From Aeromonas tecta (GTDB lineage: Bacteria > Pseudomonadota > Gammaproteobacteria > Enterobacterales > Aeromonadaceae): DNA of 64,000 nucleotides. Both the position numbers and the translations under genes were made by a program. Of the stretch, positions 1-8,866 are shown piece after piece (position 1 is the stretch's first letter; the number at the start of each line of letters is the position of its first letter). The stretch lies in NCBI RefSeq assembly GCF_000820185.1, contig NZ_CDCA01000011.1, positions 52,937 to 116,936 on the forward strand. The letters run 5' to 3'. The notes below the pieces were generated by a model. It was not told the origin of the DNA and did not search any database. It was given only the letters and a program-made list of their open reading frames with translations.

Positions 1-2
1 CC

Positions 3-365
3 CCCTTTGCCCAGACTCTGCTGGAGCGCCGCACCCAGCTCGGAGACGCCCCCCTGAGCGAGGCGCTCGTCGCCGACGAGAAGGCGTATCAGATAGCGGG
101 CCACTCCCTGATGGTCAGCCAGATCTGCGTGATGAATCCGGCAGAGATCCTGGCCCGCAAGGATGAGCTGCAACGCGCCATGCAGGATCGGCTGAGATCC
201 GAAAAGCTGGATGCCTATGTGCTGATGCTGACCGATCTCGCCAAGGGGAACAGCCAACTCTTCTTCGCCAGCAACGGCATCTTGCCAGCGGACCCGGTCC
301 GGCTGGACGGCGCCGTCAGCCGCAAGAAAGAAGGACTACCCTGGCTCGCCAGCCACTTCGCCTGA
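3..365 (+). CDS. DHHA2-domain protein, probable Mn-dependent inorganic pyrophosphatase, 3' end only
   Basis: The first bases continue an open frame that enters from outside the window and stops at 363-365. The 120 visible residues match the C-terminal DHHA2 domain of family II (manganese-dependent) pyrophosphatases: an 'ADEKAYQIAGHSL' strand, a 'NPAEILARKDEL' helix and the closing substrate-binding 'SRKKE' motif near the C-terminus. Family II enzymes hydrolyse pyrophosphate to phosphate in the cytosol. The catalytic DHH domain is off the window, so the substrate cannot be confirmed; a related DHHA2 phosphoesterase is possible. The frame is certain, the exact product name less so. Confidence 0.75.
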   Translation, partial: PFAQTLLERRTQLGDAPLSEALVADEKAYQIAGHSLMVSQICVMNPAEILARKDELQRAMQDRLRSEKLDAYVLMLTDLAKGNSQLFFASNGILPADPVRLDGAVSRKKEGLPWLASHFA

Positions 366-688
366 CCAGAGTTCTGGCGTACATAGCCGTACAGACCTGA
401 CTCACCTTCTTTGCTCTCACTCGCACCACGCCCTCATGCCATCGGCATGAGGGCTATCGGTATCACATCGAATCCATCCGCAACTAAAACATAACAATTC
501 CTTCATTTTCCATTCAACTCAATCTGTTATGATGATGTAAACGGATCCGTTGCGCCGTGCTTATTCTGACAAGGAGTGACGCTGGAAAGCATAAAACGGG
601 TTCGTTTGAACTGATATTTCGCGGGTTCTGGATGATGCAGGCGAGTGCCTCCTTCCCCTTGACCCGCACCTGCCAAGGAGAACTGCTT
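366..688. other. Intergenic region with a GC hairpin
   Basis: No gene seen. A 10-bp perfect hairpin (arms 431-440 and 444-453, loop of 3) follows the pyrophosphatase-type gene but has no U-tract, so it is a weak terminator candidate. The downstream half is A/T-rich and presumably holds the promoter of the UspA gene. An upstream in-frame ATG at 557 exists, but that extension shows no family similarity. Confidence 0.5.
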
Positions 689-1129
689 ATGACCCCGACC
701 AATATAGTGTTGTTGCTGGAAGGCAAGGATTACGAGCAGGAGACGCTGGCCAAGGCCAGTCAGCTGGCACAAGCCATGGGGGCTGAGCTGACCCTGTTGC
801 ACCTGACTCACAGCAGCAAAATACGCCAACGCAGCCTGTCACTGTCCCAGGAGGAGCGCAGTGCCCAGGGAACCCTGGATGCCAAGGCCACCATCAGCCA
901 ACTCATCACCCAGCTGCGCCACCCGGTGGATTACCAGTGTCTGGTGGTGGATGAGGTGGTATCGGATCTGAAACGCTGGTTGGCCGCTCACCCCATGGAT
1001 CTGCTGCTCATTGGCAGCCGTCACCACTGGATGGAAGGATCCCTGGCTCGGCTGCTCATCTACAAACTGCCCATCGATATCCAGATCTGCCACGAGCCCT
1101 ATGCCGAACAGCTCAAGGCCGTCGGTTAA
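689..1129 (+). CDS. Universal stress protein (UspA family)
   Basis: A 146-residue single UspA domain. The N-terminal strand 'NIVLLLEGKD', the alternation of strands and helices and the 'DLLLIGSRH' strand followed by a 'GSLARLLIYKLP' helix are typical of the ATP-binding/UspA fold; the canonical G-2x-G-9x-G(S/T) loop is only partly kept (GSRHHWMEGS). Members are cytosolic, respond to starvation or oxidative stress and often bind nucleotide; the specific role here is unknown. The ATG at 689 is preceded by AAGGAG at a good distance, so it is preferred over the in-frame ATG at 557. It is monocistronic, closed by a terminator at 1150. Confidence 0.85.
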   Translation: MTPTNIVLLLEGKDYEQETLAKASQLAQAMGAELTLLHLTHSSKIRQRSLSLSQEERSAQGTLDAKATISQLITQLRHPVDYQCLVVDEVVSDLKRWLAAHPMDLLLIGSRHHWMEGSLARLLIYKLPIDIQICHEPYAEQLKAVG

Positions 1130-1149
1130 TCGGTTGGTGCATCTTCCAG

Positions 1150-1176
1150 GGCCCGCTCCATCAGCGGGCCTTTATT
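1150..1176 (+). terminator. Rho-independent terminator after the UspA gene
   Basis: Perfect 8-bp G/C stem (1150-1157 with 1163-1170), 5-nt loop, followed by TTTATTT. Confidence 0.8.
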
Positions 1177-1380
1177 TGCCTCTCTGCCTCGTTTCAATCC
1201 GATGTCACTGACGCCGCCCCCCTTCTCAGCTCCTCACATACGCCAGCCCCTCGGCCTGAGTCGCCCGTTAATAACAATTTCATCTACATGATTTCTTACA
1301 CATTGCTTGCTGTTGTTTAAGCCCCGTTTGCTGCAGGATATTGCCCTTGCACGCCGTCGCACGTTTCGTTCAGGTGATAA

Positions 1381-2544
1381 ATGAAAATACTCCCCAAGCA
1401 GGGCAAGCTCGCTCTGCTCGTCCTCGTACTGCTAGCCATCATCGTCTGGCTGGCATGGCCCAGTAAAACCCCGACCCCGGTGCTGAGTGCATCTGTCACC
1501 CGTCAGGACGTGGAGCAGACGGTGCTGGCCAGCGGCGTCCTGCAGGCCATCGAACAGGTGGACGTGGGTGCCCAGGTCTCGGGCCAGGTCACCTATCTCG
1601 CCGTCGAGGCCGGGCAACAGGTCAAGCAGGGGGATCTGCTGGCAGAGATTGACCCATTGATCGCCCAGAACAACTTAAAGACCGCGGAAGCAGACTTGGC
1701 CAGCCGCCGCGCCCAGCTCAAGATCAAGCAGGCGCAGCTCAAGCAAAACGATCTGGCCTGGCGTCGTCAGCAGCAGATGTTCAAGCAGGAGGCGAGCTCG
1801 CGCGCCGATCTGGAAAGCGCCGAGGCGCAGCTGGCGGTCACCAGGGCTGAGTTGCAAAGCGCCCAGGCCGATATCGACAGTGCCGTCATCAAGGTGGATC
1901 GCACCAAGACCGAGCTTGGCTACAACCGTATTCAGGCCCCCATGGACGGGACCGTGGTCTCCATCGTGACCCGTCAGGGCCAGACCCTGGCCGCCAGCCA
2001 GACGGTACCAACCCTGCTCAAGCTCGCCGACCTGGAGACCATGACGGTCAAGGCCCAGATCTCCGAGGCCGATGTCAGCAAGGTCAGGGCCGGCATGCCG
2101 GTTTACTTCACCCTGATTGGGGATCCGGATACCCGTTATCACGCCACCCTGCGCACCGTCGAGCTGGCGCCCACCAACATCAACGAGCTGAGTTCCAGCA
2201 CCACGGCAACCAGTAATGCGGCCGTCTACTACTATGCCCTGTTCGATGTGCCCAACCCAGACCATCAGCTGCGGGTCGCCATGACCACCCAGGTCACCAT
2301 AGTGCTGGGTGAACGCAAGCAGGTGTTGGCCATCCCGCAGACCGCGCTCGGCAAGAAGCTGGGGGACAACGAATATGAAGTCACCCTGCTCACCGACGAT
2401 GAGCAAAAAGAGACCCGCCGCATCCAGACCGGCATGAAGGATGACATCAAGATTGAGGTGGTGAGCGGGCTGCAGGAGCATGACAAGGTCACCCTGGAGC
2501 AGGGCAAGCCGGTCCACGGCGATGACATGGAGGTGATGCCGTGA
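1381..2544 (+). CDS. macA: MacA-type periplasmic adaptor of a tripartite ABC efflux pump
   Basis: A 387-residue membrane fusion protein. Residues about 9-27 form the N-terminal membrane anchor, followed by the split biotinyl-lipoyl domain ('GAQVSGQV', 'KQGDLLAEID'), a long alpha-hairpin rich in Q/A/E (about 90-170), the second lipoyl half ('IQAPMDGTVV') and the beta-barrel and membrane-proximal domains. MacA links the MacB ATPase to an outer-membrane channel and stimulates ATP hydrolysis; known substrates in relatives are macrolides, lipopeptides and haem precursors. The stop overlaps the GTG start of the next gene (GTGA), indicating translational coupling. It is the first gene of a three-gene operon. 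Assignment to MacA rather than another adaptor rests on the MacB partner. Confidence 0.9.
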   Translation: MKILPKQGKLALLVLVLLAIIVWLAWPSKTPTPVLSASVTRQDVEQTVLASGVLQAIEQVDVGAQVSGQVTYLAVEAGQQVKQGDLLAEIDPLIAQNNLKTAEADLASRRAQLKIKQAQLKQNDLAWRRQQQMFKQEASSRADLESAEAQLAVTRAELQSAQADIDSAVIKVDRTKTELGYNRIQAPMDGTVVSIVTRQGQTLAASQTVPTLLKLADLETMTVKAQISEADVSKVRAGMPVYFTLIGDPDTRYHATLRTVELAPTNINELSSSTTATSNAAVYYYALFDVPNPDHQLRVAMTTQVTIVLGERKQVLAIPQTALGKKLGDNEYEVTLLTDDEQKETRRIQTGMKDDIKIEVVSGLQEHDKVTLEQGKPVHGDDMEVMP

Positions 2545-4703
2545 GTGAGCCCCTGATCCGGCTCAAGGGGATAGAGCGGCGCTACCAGAGCGGAGAGCAG
2601 GAAGTGACAGTGCTGCATCCGCTGGACCTGACCATAGCGGCGGGAGAAATGGTCGCCATCGTCGGCGCCTCCGGCTCGGGCAAATCCACCCTGATGAACC
2701 TGCTGGGTTGCCTCGACAGGCCGAGCGCGGGTCAATACCTGTTTCGCGGCCAGGACACCGCCAGTCTGGATGCCCTCGCCCTGGCCCGGCTGCGCTGTCA
2801 CCACTTCGGCTTCATCTTCCAGCGCTATCACCTGTTGCCGCATCTCGATGCCGCCGCCAACGTGGAGATCCCGGCCATCTACGCCGGCATGCCACGCCCC
2901 GTGCGCCAGGCTCGTGCCCGCACCCTGCTCGCGCGCCTCGGCTTGAGCGATCGCAGCCATCACAGACCGGGCCAGCTCTCCGGTGGCCAGCAGCAGCGGG
3001 TCAGTATCGCCCGTGCGTTGGCCAATGGCGGCGAGGTGATCCTGGCCGATGAGCCCACCGGCGCCCTCGACAGCCACAGCGGCAAGGAGGTGATGGCCAT
3101 CTTGAAAGAGCTGCATGCCCAGGGCCACACCATCATACTGGTGACCCACGACATGGCAGTGGCCAACCACGCCGATCGCATCATCACCCTGCGCGATGGG
3201 CGGGTGGTAGAAGACAGCGGCCAGTCCGCAAAGAGCGCCAACCACAACGATCGGATCGACACCCTGCCCGATGGCCGGGTGGTAGAAGACAGCGGCCAGT
3301 CAGCAAAGAGCGCCAACTACACCGATCGGATCGACACCCTGCGCGATAAGCGGGTGGAGCAAGACAGCGCGCAGCAGGTGACGCCCTCCCGTCCGACCGC
3401 ACTGCCAACGCCCCAGACCGATGGTCAGCCGGCAAGTACGCCTAACCAGAGCCCGGCGACCGCCGCCGCGCCGAACACAGTGTTCACCGCCAAGAGCGGC
3501 AGCAAGGGCTGGGATCGCTATCGAGAGGCGGGCCGCATGGCCCTGCATGCCATGCTGGCCCACCGTATGCGCACCTTCCTCACCATGCTTGGCATCATCA
3601 TCGGCATCGCCGCCGTGGTCAGCGTGGTTGCCCTCGGCCAGGGTGCACGCGCCAAGGTGATCAACGACATCAATGCCATGGGCACCAATACCATCGATAT
3701 CTTCCCCGGCAAGGATTGGGGGGATGAGAAGGCGGCCAGCATCCAGACCCTGAACGAGCGGGATCTCGACGCCCTGCTCGGCCAACCCTATCTGGAAGGG
3801 GCCAGCCCCCAGATTGCAACCTCGGGTCAGCTGCGTTATCGCAACAAGACCAGCAGCGGCAACGTGGTCGGGGTCGGCAGCGACTTCTTCCGGGTCAAGG
3901 GCATGACCCTCACCCAGGGCCGCCTACTCGATGCACGGGATATCCAGAGTCGGACGGCGGTGGCCGTGGTGGACGGCAAGACCATCGAGAGCCTGCTCGG
4001 CAAGGTGAACCCCATCGGCCAGGTGGTGCTGGTCGGCACCCTACCGGTGCGCATCATCGGCGTGGTAGCGCAGGAGACCGGCTTTGGCCGCAGCAGTCAG
4101 TCGGTCACCGTCTGGCTGCCCTACAGCGCCGTGATGAGCCGCCTCATCTCCCAGAACCATTTCAGCCAGATCACCATCCGGGTCAAGGACGGGATCCAGC
4201 CCGCCCTGGCCGAGCAGGCCGCGGTGGCGCTGCTCACCCAACGCCACGGGGTGAAGGACTTCTTCACCTTCAGCAGCGACAGCATCATCAAGTCGGTGGA
4301 AAAGACCACCGCCACCATGACGTTGCTGGTCTCCGCCATCGCGGTGATCTCGCTCATCGTCGGCGGGGTCGGGGTGATGAACATCATGCTGGTGTCGGTG
4401 GTAGAGCGCACCCGGGAGATCGGCATCCGCATCGCGGTGGGCGCGCGCCAGTCCGACATTTTGCAGCAATTTCTGATCGAGGCGGTGATGGTCAGCCTGC
4501 TGGGCGGCCTACTCGGCATCGGCCTCGCCCTGCTCATCAGCCTCGTCTTCTCACTGTTCGTGGAGAGCTTCCAGATGCACTTCTCACTCTTCTCCATTCT
4601 GATGGCCTTTGGCTGCTCCTCGCTCATCGGGATCCTGTTTGGCTACCTGCCGGCCCGCAATGCGGCCCGGCTCGATCCGGTCGAGGCGCTGGCGAGGGAA
4701 TGA
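2541..4703 (+). CDS. macB: MacB-type ABC transporter (ATPase plus permease)
   Basis: A 720-residue fusion of an N-terminal ABC ATPase and a C-terminal FtsX/MacB permease. Walker A 'GASGSGKST' ends near residue 50, the signature is 'LSGGQQQR', and Walker B plus D-loop is '[13 protein letters not shown]'. The first transmembrane helix ('[18 protein letters not shown]') starts near 345; a large periplasmic domain follows and then three C-terminal helices. The start is GTG, overlapping the macA stop. E. coli MacB is about 648 residues; most of the excess here lies between the ATPase and TM1, where a 75-bp (25-residue) unit is tandemly repeated (3174-3365) followed by a Pro/Thr/Gln-rich linker. 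The core looks intact. Confidence 0.92.
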   Translation: MSEPLIRLKGIERRYQSGEQEVTVLHPLDLTIAAGEMVAIVGASGSGKSTLMNLLGCLDRPSAGQYLFRGQDTASLDALALARLRCHHFGFIFQRYHLLPHLDAAANVEIPAIYAGMPRPVRQARARTLLARLGLSDRSHHRPGQLSGGQQQRVSIARALANGGEVILADEPTGALDSHSGKEVMAILKELHAQGHTIILVTHDMAVANHADRIITLRDGRVVEDSGQSAKSANHNDRIDTLPDGRVVEDSGQSAKSANYTDRIDTLRDKRVEQDSAQQVTPSRPTALPTPQTDGQPASTPNQSPATAAAPNTVFTAKSGSKGWDRYREAGRMALHAMLAHRMRTFLTMLGIIIGIAAVVSVVALGQGARAKVINDINAMGTNTIDIFPGKDWGDEKAASIQTLNERDLDALLGQPYLEGASPQIATSGQLRYRNKTSSGNVVGVGSDFFRVKGMTLTQGRLLDARDIQSRTAVAVVDGKTIESLLGKVNPIGQVVLVGTLPVRIIGVVAQETGFGRSSQSVTVWLPYSAVMSRLISQNHFSQITIRVKDGIQPALAEQAAVALLTQRHGVKDFFTFSSDSIIKSVEKTTATMTLLVSAIAVISLIVGGVGVMNIMLVSVVERTREIGIRIAVGARQSDILQQFLIEAVMVSLLGGLLGIGLALLISLVFSLFVESFQMHFSLFSILMAFGCSSLIGILFGYLPARNAARLDPVEALARE
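3174..3365 (+). repeat. 75-bp in-frame tandem repeat in the MacB linker
   Basis: Copies start at 3174, 3249 and 3324, each beginning GATCG. They encode the unit starting '[19 protein letters not shown]' and ending 'KSAN'. Copies 1 and 2 are full length (25 residues); copy 3 decays after about 18 residues ('[10 protein letters not shown]'). The first copy coincides with the normal end of an ABC ATPase domain, so the array looks like duplication of the domain's C-terminal strand and linker. Confidence 0.9.
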
Positions 4704-6073
4704 TGATGCACAAACTATCCACACTGGGGCTCTGCCTCGCCGCCAGCCTGACCTTGAGTGCCTGCAGCCAGCAGAGCAGTTACCACAGACCCGAGCTTAG
4801 CGTGGCACCGAACTGGCAGCAGGCCAGCGAGGGGCTCACCCAGCAGCAGGCAGGCCTCTGGTGGCAAGGATTTAACGATCCCGCCCTCGACCGGCTGGTG
4901 ACGGCCGTGCTGGCCGCCAACCCGGACATGCAGGTAGCGGGGCTCAAGTTGAAAAACGCCCTGCTCGGCGCCGATCTGGCCGATACCAACCGCACCCCCT
5001 CGGTCAACGCCAGCATCGGGGTCACCGGCAACAAGAACATGAAGGATGGCAGTGCCAGCAGCAACCTGGGACCCTCCCTCACCCTAGGCTACGAGGTGGA
5101 TCTGTGGGGCAAGCTGGCCTCTGTGCGGGATCAGGCAAGCTGGGAGGCGCAGGCCAGCGAGCAGGATCTGGCGGCCACCCGGCTGATGCTCATTGGCAAG
5201 GCGCTGGAGCAATACTGGCAGCTGGCCTACCTCGGCTCGGCCATCACCCTCGGCGAGCGTCAGCTGGCCAACTACAGCCGCGCCGAACAGCTGACCCAGG
5301 CCAAATATGCTGCCGGCGCCATCACCCGGCTCGATCTGGTGCAGGCCAGCCAGCAGAAGGCTGGCAAGCAGGCGGAGCTAGCCTCCCTCATCTTGCAGCG
5401 GGAACAGGCTGGCAATGCCCTGCGCCTGCTGCTCGGTCGCAGCAGCGGTCCGCTGGAATTTGCCCCGACCGCGCTGACGACGACCCCCATCCCGACGCTG
5501 GCGGTCGGCATTCCGGCCGACGTGCTGGCCCGCCGCCCCGATGTGCGCGCCGCCGAGCTGCGCCTTCGCAAGACCCTGGCCAGGGGAGATGAGATCCGCA
5601 CCGGTTTTTATCCCTCCCTGAACCTGACCGGCAGTGCCAGCACCACCTCGGATACCCTGACCCAGGTGCTGAGTAACCCGGTGGGCACCCTGGGGGCGAC
5701 CCTGGCCCTGCCCTTCCTCGAGTACAACAAGACCAGGCTCAGCATCGCCAGCTCCGAGCTCGATTACCAGATAGCCGAAACCGAGTTTCGCAAGCAACTC
5801 TACGGCGCCCTGCTGGAGGTGGAAGATGGCTTGGCGGCTCGCCATCAGGGCGAGCAACGGCTGCACTATCTGGCGCAGCAGCTGGGTTATGCGAAGGAGG
5901 CGGAGCGACTGGCCCAGGCGCGGTTCCAGGCCGGTGCCACCGGGGTGCAACCCTGGCTGGATGAGCAAAACAGGCTGTGGGATGCCGAGCTGAGCCTGCT
6001 GGCCCAACAGCAGAGCCAGCTCAATACCATGGCCGGGATCTACAAGGCGCTGGGGGGCAGCGATCGGGGGTAA
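4700..6073 (+). CDS. Outer-membrane efflux lipoprotein (NodT/TolC family)
   Basis: A 457-residue RND/ABC-type outer-membrane factor. The N-terminus is a lipoprotein signal ('LTLSACS', lipidated Cys about residue 22), followed by the duplicated OEP repeats: 'WWQGFNDPALDRLV', 'LGYEVDLWGKL', and in the second half 'GIPADVLARRPDVRAAE' and 'FYPSLNLTGSAS'. Such proteins form the trimeric outer-membrane/periplasmic channel of efflux pumps. The ATG overlaps the macB stop by 4 bp, so this pump carries a dedicated channel rather than relying on TolC alone. The terminator at 6106 closes the operon. No regulator gene is adjacent, so control of the pump is not visible. Confidence 0.9.
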   Translation: MMMHKLSTLGLCLAASLTLSACSQQSSYHRPELSVAPNWQQASEGLTQQQAGLWWQGFNDPALDRLVTAVLAANPDMQVAGLKLKNALLGADLADTNRTPSVNASIGVTGNKNMKDGSASSNLGPSLTLGYEVDLWGKLASVRDQASWEAQASEQDLAATRLMLIGKALEQYWQLAYLGSAITLGERQLANYSRAEQLTQAKYAAGAITRLDLVQASQQKAGKQAELASLILQREQAGNALRLLLGRSSGPLEFAPTALTTTPIPTLAVGIPADVLARRPDVRAAELRLRKTLARGDEIRTGFYPSLNLTGSASTTSDTLTQVLSNPVGTLGATLALPFLEYNKTRLSIASSELDYQIAETEFRKQLYGALLEVEDGLAARHQGEQRLHYLAQQLGYAKEAERLAQARFQAGATGVQPWLDEQNRLWDAELSLLAQQQSQLNTMAGIYKALGGSDRG

Positions 6074-6105
6074 CGGGGCTCTTGCGTGCACATCATCCGC
6101 AGAGA

Positions 6106-6127
6106 GGGGGAATATTCCCCCTTTTTT
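6106..6127 (+). terminator. Terminator of the macAB-outer-membrane factor operon
   Basis: GGGGG-AATATT-CCCCC palindrome followed by six T residues. Confidence 0.75.
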
Positions 6128-6156
6128 CTTGCCGATTTCTTGTTCACAAAGCAATT

Positions 6157-6175
6157 GATAATAGTTTTCATTTGC
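6157..6175 (+). promoter_or_regulatory. Fur-box-like sequence upstream of the siderophore-interacting protein gene
   Basis: Begins GATAAT and keeps the central CATT; I count 13 of 19 matches to the classical Fur consensus GATAATGATAATCATTATC. It lies about 38-56 bp before the ATG. The known function of such genes in iron uptake supports it. Confidence 0.6.
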
Positions 6176-6212
6176 CTGAAAATGAGCGCCATTGCCTGTC
6201 AGGAGTACTCAT

Positions 6213-7019
6213 ATGTCACAGCCCGTCCCGGCCAATCGCCCTCGCCTGCTCACCGTCAAACATGTTCATGATGTGGGCCCGCACCTGCGCCGACTCTGTC
6301 TGACCAGCCCGGAACTGGCAGATTATCCCTTCAGTTGTGGCGGCGCCCACATCAAGATCATGCTGCCCCAGGCTGGGCAACAACATATCGTGCTGCCAAC
6401 ACCGGGTCCCAAGGGGCCTCGCTGGGAAGACTCGAGCCAGAAACCCATCATCCGTACCTTTACCGTCCGCGCCTTTCGCCGTGAGGCGCTGGAGCTGGAT
6501 ATCGACTTCGCCCTGCATGGCGACATCGGCCCCGCCAGCCGCTTTGCCCTGCATGCCAAGCCCGGCGATCAGTTAGGCATCTCGGGCCCCGGTGGCCCGG
6601 ATCCCATGCTGCAAGTGGCCGAACACTATTACATGGTGGGGGATCTCACCTCCCTGCCCGCCATCAGCGCCATGGCCGAGGCCATGCCTGCCGAGGCTCA
6701 GGGTCATATCGCCCTGCTGGTACCCCATCAGGAAGATGTGCAGGATCTGTCGCTGCCAAGCGGGGTCAGTCTGCGCTGGTTTGTCGGCTCTCCCGAGCAA
6801 ACCGAGCCCCTGGTGAGCTATTTCACCGCCCTGCCCATGGCGTCGGAGCAGAGCTATTTCTGGTTCGGCGGGGAAGAGGGGCTGGTGGTACCGCTGCGTC
6901 GTCATGTCAGGCGAACCCTGGACGTCGACCGCCAGCGGGTCTATGCGGTGCCCTACTGGCGCAGCGGCAAGGATGAAGATGCCTATCATCAGGACAGGCA
7001 CGTGGTGATGGACAGCTGA
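6213..7019 (+). CDS. Siderophore-interacting protein (ViuB/SIP-type ferric-siderophore reductase)
   Basis: A 268-residue flavin/NAD(P)H-type reductase. The FAD-binding barrel holds the 'RTFTVR' motif (RxYTxR class), the region 'LHAKPGDQLGISGPGG' precedes the pyridine-nucleotide domain ('YYMVGDLTSLPAISAM'), and the C-terminus has the family-typical 'VPYWRSGKDEDAYH'. SIP/ViuB proteins reduce ferric catechol siderophores in the cytosol to release iron. The ATG at 6213 has an AGGAG 8 nt upstream; the in-frame upstream ATG at 6192 lacks one. A Fur-box-like site lies just upstream. Its neighbour is an apparently iron-regulated DAHP synthase, suggesting both serve a catechol siderophore whose own cluster is not in this window. 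Confidence 0.9.
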   Translation: MSQPVPANRPRLLTVKHVHDVGPHLRRLCLTSPELADYPFSCGGAHIKIMLPQAGQQHIVLPTPGPKGPRWEDSSQKPIIRTFTVRAFRREALELDIDFALHGDIGPASRFALHAKPGDQLGISGPGGPDPMLQVAEHYYMVGDLTSLPAISAMAEAMPAEAQGHIALLVPHQEDVQDLSLPSGVSLRWFVGSPEQTEPLVSYFTALPMASEQSYFWFGGEEGLVVPLRRHVRRTLDVDRQRVYAVPYWRSGKDEDAYHQDRHVVMDS

Positions 7020-7161
7020 CAGACTCTATTTTCCCTATATAAATCAGGTCTATCGCTCATAAGTGTCAGGCCTGATTGCAATCTGGTTTCCACTCTTTTT
7101 TTCCCCTCCCCCCCATCTTGGTGATCTCCTCACCAGCGCTTGCATTCCCGATAGACAACAA

Positions 7162-7180
7162 GATAATGATAATCACTCTC
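7162..7180 (+). promoter_or_regulatory. Strong Fur-box-like sequence upstream of the DAHP synthase gene
   Basis: Begins GATAATGATAATCA; I count 17 of 19 matches to the consensus GATAATGATAATCATTATC. It sits about 100 bp upstream of the start codon, in a position suited to promoter repression by Fe-Fur. Confidence 0.8.
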
Positions 7181-7277
7181 AATAAAGTGATGTGTCATTG
7201 CGCCCTAACCCCCTGAGACTCAGGGGCCGGATCCACAAGCACCTCATTCACCCCCCAGGTACAGCAAGGTAATCCAG

Positions 7278-8384
7278 ATGGCAGTTTTGAATTCGGTAAT
7301 GCGCGCCTTCGCGGTTGAGGCTCTCCCCACTCCTGCCGACCTGTTGGCACTGCACCCTTGCCCTGACGACATGGCGGGGCAGATTGAGCGGCACCGTCAT
7401 CAGGTTCGTCAGATCCTGACCGGAGCAGACGATCGGTTGCTGGTGGTAGTCGGCCCCTGCTCCATCCACGATCCCCTCGCCGCGCTCGATTATGCGCGGC
7501 GCCTGGCGAGGCTCGCGGTGGAATATCAGGACCGCCTGCTGATCGTGATGCGCACCTATTTCGAGAAGCCCCGCACCACGGTCGGCTGGAAGGGGTTGGT
7601 ATTCGATCCCCATCTCGATGGCAGCAACGACATCGGCCAGGGCCTGCGGCTGGCACGCCAGCTGCTGCTCGACATCAACCAGCTGGGGCTGGCCACCGCC
7701 ACCGAGTTCCTCGATACCACCAGCTTCCTCTACCTAGCCGATCTCATCAGCTGGGGCGCCATAGGGGCGCGTACCACCGAATCCCAGGTGCACCGGCAGC
7801 TCGCCTCGGCCCTGCCCTGTCCCGTTGGCTTCAAGAACGGCACCGACGGCAACATCCGGGTGGCTATCGACGCCATCCAGGCCAGCGAGGCGTCCCACTT
7901 GTTTACCGCGCCCGGTAGCCAGGGCGGCATCGTCGTTATCAAGAGTGAAGGCAACCCGAGCGGGCACATCATCTTGCGTGGCGGTACACTCCCGAACTAC
8001 CACCAGAGCGACGTGGAAGAGGCGGCCGAGCGACTGGCACGCCAGGGGCTCAACCATCGCCTGATGGTGGATTGCAGCCACGGCAACAGCCAGAAGCAGC
8101 ACAAGAACCAGATAAGGGTCGCTGGCGAGCTCTGCCGTCAGCTGAGCGAGGGGAGCGACGCCGTCGCCGCCGTCATGGTCGAGAGCTTCTTGCAAGGAGG
8201 CAGCCAGAAACCGGCGCCGCTGAGCGAGCTGCAATACGGCCTGTCGGTCACCGACGCCTGCCTGTGCTGGGATGACAGCCAGACGCTGCTGACCATGCTG
8301 GCCGAGGCGGTCGAGGCTCGTCGCCATGCCAACAAGTGCTCACCAAAGCCCATCCGCAATAAAGATACCCAGCCAGTCAGTTAA
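7278..8384 (+). CDS. 3-deoxy-7-phosphoheptulonate (DAHP) synthase, class I, iron-regulated paralogue
   Basis: A 368-residue class I-alpha DAHP synthase. It condenses phosphoenolpyruvate with erythrose-4-phosphate, the first step of the shikimate pathway. Visible motifs are 'VVVGPCSIHDP', 'MRTYFEKPRTTVGWKG', 'GARTTESQVHR' (Arg pair for PEP), 'GFKNGTDG', 'LRGG' and 'MVDCSHGNSQK', all typical of AroF/G/H. Length is close to E. coli enzymes (350-357), with a short C-terminal tail. The ATG at 7278 follows an AAGGT. The near-consensus Fur box upstream is not what housekeeping copies carry; iron-controlled DAHP synthases are known from catechol-siderophore systems, where they boost chorismate for 2,3-dihydroxybenzoate. 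Which of AroF/G/H it descends from was not resolved. Confidence 0.9.
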   Translation: MAVLNSVMRAFAVEALPTPADLLALHPCPDDMAGQIERHRHQVRQILTGADDRLLVVVGPCSIHDPLAALDYARRLARLAVEYQDRLLIVMRTYFEKPRTTVGWKGLVFDPHLDGSNDIGQGLRLARQLLLDINQLGLATATEFLDTTSFLYLADLISWGAIGARTTESQVHRQLASALPCPVGFKNGTDGNIRVAIDAIQASEASHLFTAPGSQGGIVVIKSEGNPSGHIILRGGTLPNYHQSDVEEAAERLARQGLNHRLMVDCSHGNSQKQHKNQIRVAGELCRQLSEGSDAVAAVMVESFLQGGSQKPAPLSELQYGLSVTDACLCWDDSQTLLTMLAEAVEARRHANKCSPKPIRNKDTQPVS

Positions 8385-8404
8385 TCTGGGGCCTATTTAT
8401 CAGC

Positions 8405-8426
8405 ACGGGGCCGCCATAGGCCCCGT
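8405..8426 (+). terminator. Hairpin after the DAHP synthase gene
   Basis: Perfect 8-bp stem (8405-8412 with 8419-8426), loop of 6, but no clear U-tract; weak terminator candidate. Confidence 0.45.
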
Positions 8427-8814
8427 ATTACGACCCTTGTCCAAGTCCTGATAACATCAATATGCTTTGATACTTGGGTGTCAAATAGACCAGAGATAAC
8501 GAAATAAAATAGAATTGCCCACTCTTCTGGTTTCCCATGTGAAACGAGAGGTGATCCTCAGAGAGGAGTGCAACTAATCATCTGCTATTTCATCACACCG
8601 CACCGCCCCCCAATTTGTCATACCGACGCCACCCACGATAACAAATGGGCTATATGAGTCCTCGCTAAATTGCAGATGAGGGAAGCTTGAATGAGGGGGA
8701 GATAGCTTACTGTCGATGGCAGTCTTTTCTTATTGCCCTATGGTAGCCATGGCTATTTCAGATTTGCACACAAGTTCCCTCTACAAGCAACCGCCATCTT
8801 TTCACCGAATGTTA
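8427..8814. other. Gene-free convergent intergenic region
   Basis: About 390 bases between the DAHP synthase gene and the hns terminator. No supported ORF, repeat or RNA gene was recognised in either strand. Confidence 0.4.
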
Positions 8815-8819
8815 CAAAT

Positions 8820-8848
8820 AATAATGCCGCCCAGAAGGCGGCATTATT
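8820..8848 (-). terminator. Terminator of hns
   Basis: Perfect 12-bp stem (8820-8831 with 8837-8848), 5-nt loop; the minus-strand continuation is T/A-rich. Confidence 0.75.
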
Positions 8849-8866
8849 GATGATCAGGCTGAATGC

